From contig JAFREQ010000017.1 in assembly GCA_025331565.1 (NCBI GenBank), forward strand, positions 1,550,001 to 1,614,000: DNA of 64,000 bases, written 5' to 3'. The position numbers were made by a program, and so were the translations under genes. Below are positions 1 to 12,400 of this stretch, piece after piece (within the stretch, counting starts at the first letter, position 1; each line of letters begins with the position of its first letter). The notes beneath the pieces are model-generated. The model worked only from the letters and a program-made list of their open reading frames with translations, did no database searches and was not told the origin of the DNA. The DNA comes from Holacanthus passer. Its lineage: Eukaryota > Chordata > Actinopteri > Pomacanthidae.

Positions 1-305
1 CTGTGTGATAACTGTCCCAATCAGAGTATCTGTATGTGTGGGACAATGAGGTGGGGAGACAGGAGAAGAAGAGCAGACATTAAGGTTGGAAAACAACACT
101 TTTTTTCCTCTTTATTAAGAAATATCTTGCACTGGAAAGCCTTGATCTAAAAGACAGGAAATGAACAGAGGAACTTGGCAATAGCTTGTTTCATAGCAGG
201 GTCAGACTTTTCTCACTGAGCCACGCTGAGGGAGCTGCCAGCAAGTGTGACATATGGATTTAGGATAAGATCACCGGACCTACATCCACTGTGAAGCTGA
301 CTTAC
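1..305 (-). other. Intron downstream of exon P (partial)
   Basis: This is the 5' part of the next intron, starting at the GTAAGT donor next to position 305. It is truncated by the window edge. I saw no coding sequence or repeat in it. Confidence 0.75.
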
Positions 306-436
306 CCTCTGGCACTCGGATCTCCCGAGGGAGAGGAATCATGGGACTGTTGTCATTGAGGTCGATGATGATCACAGTGAGGGTGGCAGAGCCAGCCAGC
401 CGCGGGGTTCCCCGGTCTGTTGCTGTAACAACAAGT
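306..436 (-). CDS. dchs2: Cadherin exon P: end of w16, start of w17
   Basis: The exon has 131 nt, entering in phase 2 and leaving in phase 1. The acceptor is ttgtggttccag before ACTTGTTGTTAC; the donor is GTAAGT. It encodes LVVTATDRGTPRLAGSATL, then the linker IDLNDNSPMIP, and the first strand of w17, LPREIRVPE. The exon has no internal start codon and is read purely from splice sites, phase and cadherin motifs. The next exon lies to the left of position 1. Confidence 0.83.
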
Positions 437-3400
437 CTGGAACCACAAAATGAATGTCAGTGTCTGAGCTTCAAACTTTTATGAACCTGGTTGCGTAACG
501 TTTCACCCAACAACAAGATGAGTCTTTTTTGTTTCAAAGTGAGCATTAGAAGATACTTTACAAATCTAAAATTTATCAGTGCTTATTTTAAATATTAAAA
601 AGTGATTGAAAAATCAGTCAAATTTGTTCAAAGTCTGATTTTAAAATACCATCTGTAGGGCAAACATTATTTTTTTATAACTTTGATGGGCTCTGGTGCA
701 CGATCAGCAGCTCATTTACATTTTCTCCCAATTTTTCCTCATCTCTTTCTAAAACTGAAACCATTTTCTGAGCAGTCCTTGTTAAAAGAGGACCTAATTT
801 AAAGTACGGTTAAGGTCCAGCAGCAAGAAAAACTTGGAAGCAGAATTCAGCTTAGTTTAAATTGATCTGCTCCTTTTGTAAAAATCTGTCTTTTTAATCA
901 AAATATGCACAAAAAATGAGCTTTACCATTAAAACAAGGAAGGGAGGAAAGTTGAAGAGAATTACATAAAAAGATGTAATTGCAAAGAGAAAGAAGAGCA
1001 AGTGAGTGAAACTCACTTCGTTTGCGTCCAGATCTCTCTGTCCATGATGGCTGCAGTGGTGATGCTGCCGGTCAGCGGGTCAATCTTAAACAAACCACTC
1101 ATGGATGATGACCTGATTGAGTAGGTCACCTGACCATTTTGACCCTGGTCCAGGTCATCTGCAGCAACCTGAGGAAATGACCCCCACATTTTGGAAATAA
1201 AAATATAGAAATATTTGCAACGGCTGTTTCGGTGTAATGTGAACTAGTGAGCAATATTGGTCTTGGAAGTCAAGAGTTTATAAAAATGGGTTATAGGGAT
1301 CAAGCTTCATGGCACAAATGATTCTATAGTATATTCATTTCGGACACTGAGAACACTCATTCATTTCTGAGTAATTTCTCCACAGCGCTGAAACTATCCA
1401 GATTTCTCAAGCTTGAGTTCTTTTTCATTCTACAACTTCACACTTAAAGAAAAGCCAACCATAATAAATGTGTGGGGGACAGACTACCGCACCTGGATAA
1501 TGGGAAAATCGTAGCCCTGTGCCTCTCTAATGTAGGCTACATAGTTCTGGAGCTGGAAGCGCGGCAAGTTGTCATTGACGTCCTGCAGGATTAGGTTGAC
1601 AGCCATATAGGAGCTGGAGGATGCCGTTTCAGCTTTCACCACAAGGCGGAGTTTCGGGGTCTCCTCAAAGTCCAGTCCTTCAGATTTCTGGACCCATATT
1701 TCACCTAATTCACAAAAATAACAATGAGTCACACTGTAGATTTGGAAAAGATGGCGTTGTAGTGTGTCCTGCCATCACTGCACTTACCAGTAATGGAGTT
1801 TATTCCAAAAGATTGCATCCTGTTTCCACTGAAAATACTGTAGCTGATACCAGTTTGGGAGCCATCAGGGTACCGGGCCTGAGTCTGTGTTACCACTGTG
1901 CCTACAAGATGAAAACACACTCTGTTGAAACATTTTACTTCTTCTAATCATTTTCATTAAACATTAACAAATTTCCAAGTGCAAAGGTTAGAATTTTCTA
2001 TCAGTCAAACCTTTAGCAGCGTTCTCCTGCAGACTGACATCTCTCGCCGTGCGTGAGAAGCGAATCCCCCTGTAGCTCTGTTCTCTGATATAAATGATAA
2101 CCACCCCCAGGGATGATTGAGCCGGGTTGCCCTGGTCCATGGCCTGAACTATCAAAGTCCTCTGGCTTTGAGTCAGAGTCTGCAGTTTCTCTGTAGCCTG
2201 GATGTCTCCTGTCAGTGAGTTGATGGTGAAGCCTCTCACTGGGTTCGCGAAACGATAAAACACAGAGCCATTAGCCCCAAAGTCCTTGTCCTCTGCCTTC
2301 ATGGTGGCCAGCACTCTGCGGCTGGACACGCTGCTGACGGAGATGTTCACAATAAGTGGGTCCTGAATGAAGAAGGGGCGTTGTCGTTCACATCCTGAAT
2401 GTAGACGATGACCTGAGCAGTGGAGTTACGTGGGTTCACAGGGGAAGAGTCAGTGGCACAAACCTCAAAGGTGTAAGAGGCAGTTCTTTCTCTGTCTAAG
2501 GGGGCGGCTGTGATAATGCGGCCTGTGCTCTGGTCTATGATGAACATGCTTTGAGAGCCACTGGTCAGAAAGTACAGCACCTGGCTGTTGGGGCCCTGGT
2601 CCAGATCGATGGCTTTCACCTCCAGGACCAGTGAGCCGATGGGAACGTCTTCTGAAACGTCTGCAGTGTAGCTGCTGCTCTGAAACTGGGGGCTGTGATC
2701 ATTGATGTCCATGACAGTCACCTCCACTGTAGCGGTGCTGCTGAGGGGAGGGTGGCCCTGGTCCTGAGCTGTGACCGTTAGGGTGTACCCGGCCCTCTTC
2801 TCCCGATCCAGAGGCCTTGAAGTGGACAACACGCCTGACTGTCTGTCCAAGCGGAAGTCTCCAGATGAATCTCCAGCTGCAAGAAGAGCAATGGCAAATG
2901 GTTATAAAAAGTTATAAAAGTCCTGGGAGCAGTTGAGCTGATCATTGACTAACTGAATGGTATAATAAAACCAATTCTCACCTGTAATTCTGTAGTTCAT
3001 CTCCCCACTTTCTCCAGCATCCTGGTCAGTGGCTTTCAGGATAAACAGAGGTGATGCCTCCAGGTTTTCAGGCACCTCTATGCTGTAGTAGAGGCGTCCA
3101 AAGAAAGGGGCGTTGTCATTCTCATCAAGCACTCTGATCTTCACTGTTGCTTTGGCATAATTGGGCGGGAGGCCTCCATCTTTTGCATAAACTGTCAGAA
3201 GACAAAGAAAAAAACATGCAGCAGCATTGTGTGTTAAGAGATGGTGAAGGTCATGTGCATATTTGAAATTCAGGAAGTAGCTCTGTATTTCAAAGCAGTC
3301 ATCTTAGGGCATGCTTTATGTGTGATGGTGCAGGATGGTGGGCGGTACCTGTCACGGTGTAGTACTCCTGGAGCTCCCTGTCCAGTGACTTAGTGGTCGT

Positions 3401-6400
3401 TATCACACCTGTAAGTGGGCTGATGCTGAAGCCCTCCTCTGAGATACCACCATATGTCACCTGCCCATTGGTTCCTGCAGAGAAATACACAGTGACTATG
3501 TTGTTAATCAAAAAATGGATTATAAAAAATTATATTAATACCAAAATATCACCAATGCTCAGAAAGTTAATTCCTTCGACCTGTGAATATTTGACAAAAA
3601 CAGCATTGAGAAGGTATTTGTATTTTCATCTTAATAGCTTGTATGCTTATTTGTTTGTAATTAGCTTTGCTGTATGAGCATTTGGCAGTGACAGCCCCCC
3701 TCAGGTGTCTGGATGCCAGATTGCGTGCTAACACAAAGGAGTCTGGCAACCTCACCTGTTTACTTCACTGATTGCTTTTGGAGAGAAAGTTTATAATCCC
3801 TCTGTTTTATGTGCTTCTGACTAAGTCCAGGGGAATGCACTCTTTCTGTACCCCCCACCCCCACCCTGCTAGTCCTCAATTAAAAACAACTGTTAATGTC
3901 TGTAATTTGAATACGAACTCAGCACATGAAGGCTGAGAAGCATTACAAGCATCTTTGTTTGTCGGAAATGCTGAAGCAGCACAATTTGATATCCATTAAC
4001 TGAAAATGCACACACAAACAAACAGCATGTCTTTGTTAAAACCAGGCTAAATTTGGTTGGCATTTTTTTTTTTAGACATCTAGGTTCAATCTAACTACAT
4101 ATAATAAACATTTCTATGCTTATGTTTCAACATCTATTTAACCTCACAACAAAATATAGTAATTTAAATGATGTTAAAACTGACCTGCCAATTACCAAAT
4201 CAGTGCTCACTGGGAAAACACTGTTGATTAAAGAAAGCTGCAGATCTAAGTCAGTGTATGTCTCACCTTGGTCCAGATCAGAGGCCGACACCGTCAACAC
4301 ACTCGTTCCTGGAGGCTGGTTCTCAGAGATCTGGGCTTCGTACTGGCTCTCCTCAAACCAGGGCACCTCATCGTTAACATCAATCACGTGGACACACAGC
4401 AGCTGGCTGGATGAATGCTGGGGTATCCCATGATCCTCAGCGATTATCGTGAGGTTAAAGACGTCCTGCTCCTCACGGTCCAGGGGTTTGAAAATAGACA
4501 GAGAGCCTGTAGAGAGATGAATCCGGGGTGAAATGTGGGGAGAGATTTCCTGTATGTGTGTGAGTGGGTGTAGTTTATTACAGCCTTTTTCACAGAGGTA
4601 GTTACACACGGCAACTACAATATGAAAGCATGCTATCAAAGGCAATAAAAGATGCCACTTTCCACGGTTGTGTGTAGTCAAGTTATTTAAAAAAGCAAGT
4701 GTGAAAAGTTGCCGTGTGAGGGCCAAATCAGAGCTAATCTCCTCCACACACACACAGCTTTGCCTACCTGAGTGCTACCACCACCACTGCTGTAACAGCC
4801 CAACGGTCTGGCCACAGTTTACGAGATTTTCCATTGGAGAATGCCACAGCCATCGAGAAAGAAGCAGTAAACACACACTCTAGACACGCAACAGCCAGGC
4901 CTGCCGTGCTCCGTAGAAATTAGGGGTACCCTTGCCTTTTCATTATCCTGCCCTAAGAGGGTAGAGCTTGCATTGATTCAATTTCAATTTCAAGCTTTAA
5001 AATGAGCAGCAACTGTTAAAGAAAGAGACGGCTGTTTTGGTTTTAACTTTTTTTTGAGCATGCTTTTGCTTTGTATCTTGCTAGGACTGAGATAACTTGT
5101 CCCTAAGCCTTTAATCTGGTAGGAATTACAGGCCTGAATATTTTCACCAAATTTGACTCCAGTGTGATCCTGCCATATCCCTGGTCACTGATAACAGATG
5201 GGCAGAGAAGAGACAGTGGGAAACAGGAAAGTTTTTATTTTGGATGTTTTCAATTCCAACGTCCTAAGCCTATGTGAGGTTCGTGGCGCCAACACTTTGG
5301 ACCGCAGTGTGAGGGTTAGCTGAGGTTGCTCAGACAACAAACACATCTATCTTGTCTTATATGCAGGAGCCATTTATCAACTTTTGAAGTGTTAATCCCT
5401 GAATGGTGTTGTCTTTTGCAAAGAGGCAATTCGCCATATCACCAGTGCACTCTGCCTCAGCTCCAGAAGTGAAATTAATGACCTCCCTTCTGACAATGAG
5501 TGATGAGAATGTGTCTCTGTCTGTGACTTTATATATTCCTAATAATAGTTTGACAGTTCTCTCTATTGTGGTTAACTGTGATGCCAAAGTAATGAAAACA
5601 GAGTGTGTAGAGATGGTCACAGGTCCACAGTCCCTGACCCCAAAACAGGAGCAAACCAGGTGCTCGGAGGATTAACTCTGTCATCATTCTAACAAATAAC
5701 CAGTGTGCATGAAAACACTTCAAGGTGAGCACCCATACTGGTCTGAAGCAGAAGTGGCATGCATGACAGACCCTGAATGTTTCCATCCACGAGCTGCTCC
5801 AGGGGGCATGCTAGCTGGGGAGTTGAAGGGGAAGGCGGAGTCTACGTTGACACGTGTCTCAAACACCACAACAAAGCCCACAGGACCAAATAGCCCAAGG
5901 TCAGCGCTGACTAAGTGACAGAGTCTCATGCAAGCACACAAACATATGTGCATGCCTACACACACGCTCACACACACACGTGCGTACACGTAAACACGCG
6001 TAACTGATCCCTTCTCTAATGGTTCCCAGAAGCCTGAGCAGGAGGTTCTTTGGTCTTTCATGGGAATAGATCCACAATAACAGATGATGGGTTGTGTGTG
6101 TGCAAGTGTGCTTGTGCATGCTTGTGTGAGTGTGTGTGTTATATATCTGGCAGGCTGCTCTGTCTGTCTGGCCTCCAACTGAGAGAAATAAGTCATGAAA
6201 GGTGAAGCAAGAGTTGTGCTGTACTTCGGCATAAGCAGGGCATTACAAGAGCTTGTGTGTTTTTATGAACTGGGAGATTTGGTGATTGTGGTGGGCGACT
6301 GGGTGGAGGCACATGGAAAGGTGAGTTCACATGTAATGTAAAGTTAAGTTTAGAGGTGGCACACAAGCTTAAAATGTCCATGAAAAACCCCAAACAGAAG

Positions 6401-9400
6401 TGAACAGATGCAGATTTGCTTGTCCGCTTAAATTGAAAATATTTCAATGAAGCGATAACTGTTCACAACAGGTACTGCAAATATAAAGATAGAGGGCAAG
6501 CTGAAAGGTTTAATATTATCAATATAATGAAAGAGGGGGGAAAAGGAAAAAGCCTGGTGGAATATACATAAACAAATAAAAGTGTTGATATCTGATACTA
6601 ACATGTTTATAACCTATTTATATTGTATATGTATGCATCCATCCTTCCAAGAGCAACATATGCATTGACTGTTTCTGGCTAAAGCAAAGGACAAGGAAAA
6701 ACCTACACACTGAGGAAACTTACTTATCCAGAACATCATGATTCCCTTTTAAAAAGTTCTCTCAGATGTATGACATACGCAACACTATCACCTGACAGAA
6801 CATGAATGATTCTGCAAAACTCCAAATTATCTTCAATGACACATTTGACGTGGCAACTACAATATGGTTTTGGTTATTGTTGGTCATGATGAGATGCAAA
6901 TGAATCTCCAGCATATACGTCAGGTGAGCAAGAAACCCATCCACCACCGTGACCTACATGCTCTCACTTTGTACCTTGCAACACAAAGCGCACCACCTGT
7001 GATGGACTTACCGGTGTTCGGGTTGAGGTTGAATGTTCCTCCAGTGTTGCCTGACTGGATGCTGTAGGTCACTCTGCCGTTCTCCCCTTGGTCCGCATCT
7101 CTGGCCATGACATACAGCGCCACAAAGCCCACCGGCTGGTCCTCCATCACACTGACAGCTGTTGGCGAGCTGAACACAGGCGGATTATCATTCTCATCAG
7201 TTACGTACACCCTCGCCGTGACAGAACCCCAGCGCCTCTGGCTGGCATCGAGGGCAGAGTCTGTTGCTTTTACAACCAGTATCAGGTTGGAGGTGACCTC
7301 GTGGTCTAGCTCCTGGCCCAAAGAGAGGACCCCAGTGGAGGGGTCGAGGGTTAGTAGGCCAGGGGTGTTTGGCCACTGGTGGAGGATGGAGTACCTCAGC
7401 TCGCTGTTGGGCCCACTGCCATCCTTATCTGTGGCCTGGAAAGTATAGACAGATGAGCCGGGCTCCATGCTCTCTGAGATGACGATAGTGATGGGATCCT
7501 CGGGGAACTCAGGGGCGTGGTCATTGCTGTCCTCTACGTCAATGTCCAGGTGGACCAGGGTGCTGCTAGGTGGGGTCTGAGAGAAATCATCTACCTCGAT
7601 CTTCAGGGTGTAGCGTGCGTCTCGTTCATAGTCAAGAGGACGAGCCAGGTACACGTCTCCGGTCATACGGTCCACGACAAAGGTCCCATCTCGGTCTGTA
7701 CCCCCAACCACCGTGTAGGTCACCTCCCCTTCCTCTGAAGCTTCTCTTACATGGAGGCGGACTGAGCCGATCACAGAGCCGGGCTTGGCCTCCTCCACAG
7801 AATTGAAGGATATGGAGAGGGTATTAGAAGCAGGTCTGTTAGTGCTGAGAACCTGCAACGAAGAAGTAGAGTATTTGAGGACAGAGCAACATGACAGTGG
7901 ATCCAATGAATAATGAATAATGCTTTATTTGATCAGGCACCTGAAGTTCACAGTTTTCAATATGAAAAATGAAAATATTTCATGGATTTTGGACAAAGCA
8001 GGAACAGATTTTGTCCAATCCACTCACTTGTACTGCGTGTGTTCACTGGGAATAAATGAAACCAGTTACAAGAGGTTTTATAGACTTGAATAACCTTAAT
8101 AACACTTAATCTGGTCTCATGTCGCTGCCAGGAAAAATAATAAAATAATAGATGATAAAAGTAACACAATCAGAGGAAAAATGGTGACAGGGTTTGAATT
8201 TAGGACTGGGACATATTTCTGTACTGTGTATAGCTTTACACGTCCTTTGATGAGCAGTTCAACTGTCTTCAAAGGCTACAACATTATTATTTTACTCCAC
8301 TGTATGAAAAGTGCACCATAAGTAACACATGACACATTGATTTAATAAAACACACTTTTTCTTCAAGCATGGACTGAGCAGATTTAAACAGCTGTGAAGG
8401 AGGGAGAGCAAGAGGTTGTGTTGATCAAATTTTCGGCAGCGTTATTGAGATACTCCGTGATAGATGCGCCCCACAGTACAGTTCCCACAGTAAGTAGGCA
8501 CTCAAAAAAATATGCTGCGTTTGTTGTGAAATCTTACATGACAAGCTGTAAATTGGTTCCACATTAGATGGAAAAGGAGTGTTCCAGAAATAAATTGGTA
8601 GAGTCCCATACTATCATTGATGGATTTAGAAAATCAGTCTGAAAAGATGATTAAAGGAAATTACAGAAATTGCGTCAGCGGGCAAGAACAACATAGTGCT
8701 GTTTAATCTAATTAACTAATAATTATGACTTTCATTTTTTTTTTGTTGTTGGAAAGGAGGAAAAACTGAACTGGCACTTACTGGAGCTGTTTATATGGCA
8801 ACTCTATTTTCCTGGAACCTATAAATCTACGTTCCTTCCAGGGTTCTTCCATTGTGTCCATTTTCTGTTCTATATTAAATATTAACTGAATTACCATCAA
8901 TGCTGTGTTTTATGTGAGTGTACAGCCCTGCCGCTCATTGCAAAAAGGGCTACTGTATTAAAAAAGTGTTGAAGTCATTGAGTATGACCTTGATCAGAGC
9001 AGTCTACAGCTGGCCCTCATCACAAGCCAGCTGGGAGTATTTGATTCAGACCCACTTTTCCATTTCAGATAGAAATTTCCCTTTTGAAAAGTCACAGGGG
9101 AAGAAAAGGGAGGGGATGGGAGGGGAGCTTGTCAGAAGTGAGGCTGATATGTCTGCAGCTAGTCTGAGGGGCCCAGAGACATGGATCCTCTCAGCGGCGA
9201 GTCTATTCTTTGATATTAAATAGGTGAGCAGTGAGGGTGTTTGTGCTGGCCGGGCTCCAGTGAAAGTCTGACCTGAATGGTGAGGGAGCAGGAGGTGCTG
9301 CGAGGGGGCAGTCCTCTGTCAGTGGCTGTCACCGTCAGAGCGTATTCAGCCCGCTCCGAGTGGCTGAGAGGGGAGGACGAACGCAGCTCTCCAGTGTTTG

Positions 9401-12400
9401 GATTCAAAGAGAAACGCTCGGCCCTGGGACCTGGGACAGACAGAGAGTCCAAACTTTAGCTGGAGACGATGTACAAGGGAGAGCAAAATACACAAACCCA
9501 ACCACGGTGTCATATGTTTACAGTATTTACATGCATGTATACCAATGATGATTTCATTTTTAGACTTTTCTAAACACAGTTACAATGTGCTTTACACTAA
9601 AAAACAAAGTGAAACACACTAAGACAGCAAGAATATGAAACTGAAAAATATTCAAATAAACAAAATCTACAATAATTTGCTGAAAATACTTAATTTAACT
9701 ACTACATATATACATAAAGAGCACTTTTACATACATACAACAAATCTGTCGCTAGTTATTTTTGAACAGTACTTTCTTCACTTCCTGCAGGGACTGTACC
9801 TGACAAAGAGTAAAACAGAGTGCCATTCTCTCCTTCATCCGGGTCTTTGGCTTGCAGAGTGCCCAGTAAAACCCCAGAGGACTGACCTTCTGTCACCTAC
9901 AAATTGAAAAAACAAATAAATATTGACAAAGATATGAGAGACATGTCATTTTCTGTCAGTCTGTGTTTCTGGCCTTGGCATCATTGTGGCCTCACCTGTA
10001 AGATGAGGTTTTTGCCCGGCTGGCTGTGAATGAAAGCAGGGTCGTTGTCGTTGTCATCGAGGACAGTGATGAAGGCTGTGCCTGTGGCACTGCGGGGGGG
10101 CGAACCTCCGTCTTGAACCACCACCACCAGCTGGTAACTTGACTGCTGCTCTCTGTCCAGAATGGTCCTCGTGCTGATCTCACCTGGAGAGAGAAGGGGG
10201 TGGATGAGAGAAATTTTATGCCGAGGCACCGGTCCAGAGCGCCGGAATAATGATGAGAGACTTAAGAGCCAGCAGGCTTTGATCAATGACACACAAGTAA
10301 TGGGCATCCACAGTGTGCAGATGTACATGTACGTGTGTGTGTGCCCTTGCTCACACACATAAATAGAGGAATCTTGGAAGGTTGGCAGATGCTGTAGGGA
10401 CTCATAACTCCGCCAGAAACTGATCACAATTCAGAGTCTGCCTCTCCACCCACAGACTAACAAGCTCAGCGGGCCAATTAGAGCCCAGCAAGACGCTTAA
10501 TGCTGCTGTCACCATCATCTGACTAATTTATGACAGTGGGCAAGAGGCAACTCTCATCTTTTAGAGATGAGACTAAGAGAGTTGACAGAACATAACATAA
10601 CAGATAATAAAAAATGTTTCTTGTGGAATCATGATAGGTTGTTTTTCACATTAATGGGTCTTTGAGCTCGCGAAGAAAGGAATGACTTGTTGCGTTGTGT
10701 TCATTTCAGTTCAGTTTTAGCTTTAGCTCAACCTAGAGAATAATACATGTAATAAAACAGAGCATTGTGAATTTGATGCTCCATCTTCTAGATTCAGATA
10801 TTTCACATAATACAGAAGAGAACCAAAACGAATAATATCAGCAGTGCAGCCTTTCTTTTCTTGTACTAGCTCCAATGTCAACAGCAGCTTTTATTAAAGC
10901 ATGACATGCCTGCTCTCTTCTTTAAGCATATCTCTCTTTTCTTTGATTTCCCAATGAAGTAAACCAAACCAATCTCAATGTTAACACACTGGCTGCTGCT
11001 GTGATTAACTGCAGTAAAAAACATTTTCAATGAACCTGTGTGGGAGTTTATCTGGTAGTGGCGGTCAGGGTGCAGGAAGCGGTAGCTGAGGCGTCCGTTG
11101 GGGCCGCTGTCTCTGTCTGTGGCCGACACGTGACCGAAGCCAGTTCCCGCAGGCAGGTTTTCTCTCACAGCCATGAAGACCCTCTCCTGCGTGAGTCGGG
11201 GAGAGTTGTCATTCTCATCAGTCACAGATATCCGCACTGTGGCGCTGCCCGTCTTCTTCAGCTGTCCCTGACCTTGGCTGGCCAGTACTGTGAGGAGATA
11301 CATGTCCTTGACTTCTCTGTCTAAGGCACTCTTCACAAACAGCCAGCCACTGTCTGCAGCAATGCCAAACCCTGCAGCATCTCCGTCTGGACGCAGGTGA
11401 TACGCTAGAGGACTGAAGTAACCTGAGCCGGGGGTTTCTCTGTTCAGAGCCCTGACTTGCAGGAAGCGTTTGTTTATCGGAGTCCCTTCTTTTAGTTCTA
11501 CACGGTAGGTGAGGGTATCGAACACAGGTCCTTGGTCATTCTCTGCTTGGACATGAACCACAAGCACGAAGGTGGCGCTAAGCTGTGGTACTCCATTATC
11601 CTTTGCAATCACCTGGAGATCATAGCGGGGGGCGCTCTCATAGTTGAGGCTCCCTACCAATCGCACCTCTCCGGTGCTGCGCTCTATGCTGAAGGTCCTC
11701 TGGATTTCACTTGGAGAAGAAAGATCAAAGGTGAGCTGTCCATTAACTCCAGAGTCTTTGTCCTCAGCTTGGACCCGATACACCACTGTGCCCATATCTG
11801 TATGCTCTGGCAGCAGCAAGGACTCCGAGGACGAGGGCAGAAAAACAGGCGGGTTATCGTTGATGTCTGCGATTGTAATGTGAACACGGGTCTGGCCAAA
11901 GGCAGGGGGGTTACCACTGCGAGCCTGCACCTCCAAATCAAGAGATGACTGGGCTTCATGATCAAGGGGCAGACTGGTCCTAAGGGCTCCAGTGTCAGGA
12001 TCCACTGTAAAGTATCCCACAGGGTCCCCAGAACTGATGGTGTAGGAGATATCTCTGGAGGTACCTGGATAGAGAGAAGGATGACAAAAACCAGAGACGT
12101 GTCACCACGGCCCGGGAGGCTGCTCTAAAAGCACTGAAGTAACAGTATACTCCAAAGATGTTATTTTTCAAATTTCATGACTGTAACGGAGCTCTAAAAA
12201 CTCCGAAAATGAATATGTAAACAAAGTTGAAATGGTGAGTGAAATGGAATTTTTGATTGATGGTACTTCAGAGCTAGGTGTGTATAGTGGCCCAGTGCCT
12301 ATTTGTACAAGTGGTGCAGGGAGCAGAAAAGAAACAGCATGATCCATGTGACTGATAAATGTACACTGAACTGTTCAATATGGGCTGTGAAACTCAAATT

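Larger units (their letters stand above)
4507..7011 (-). other. Intron between exons H and I
   Basis: At 2,505 bp this is the longest intron bounded by two recognised exons. It contains a CA-rich tract at about 5936-6001 and a TG-rich tract at about 6091-6140 on the plus strand. Open frames here are low-complexity or show no family resemblance. No cadherin motif was found, so no exon appears to be missing. Confidence 0.75.

Noticed and set aside
1621..1947. Plus-strand open frame over the exons at 1493-1901
   Set aside because: It is the antisense shadow of exons M and N, which are clear cadherin sequence on the minus strand.
5720..6232. 170-codon open frame on the minus strand
   Set aside because: Much of it is translation of CA/TG repeats, giving Cys/Val/His-rich low-complexity sequence inside an intron.
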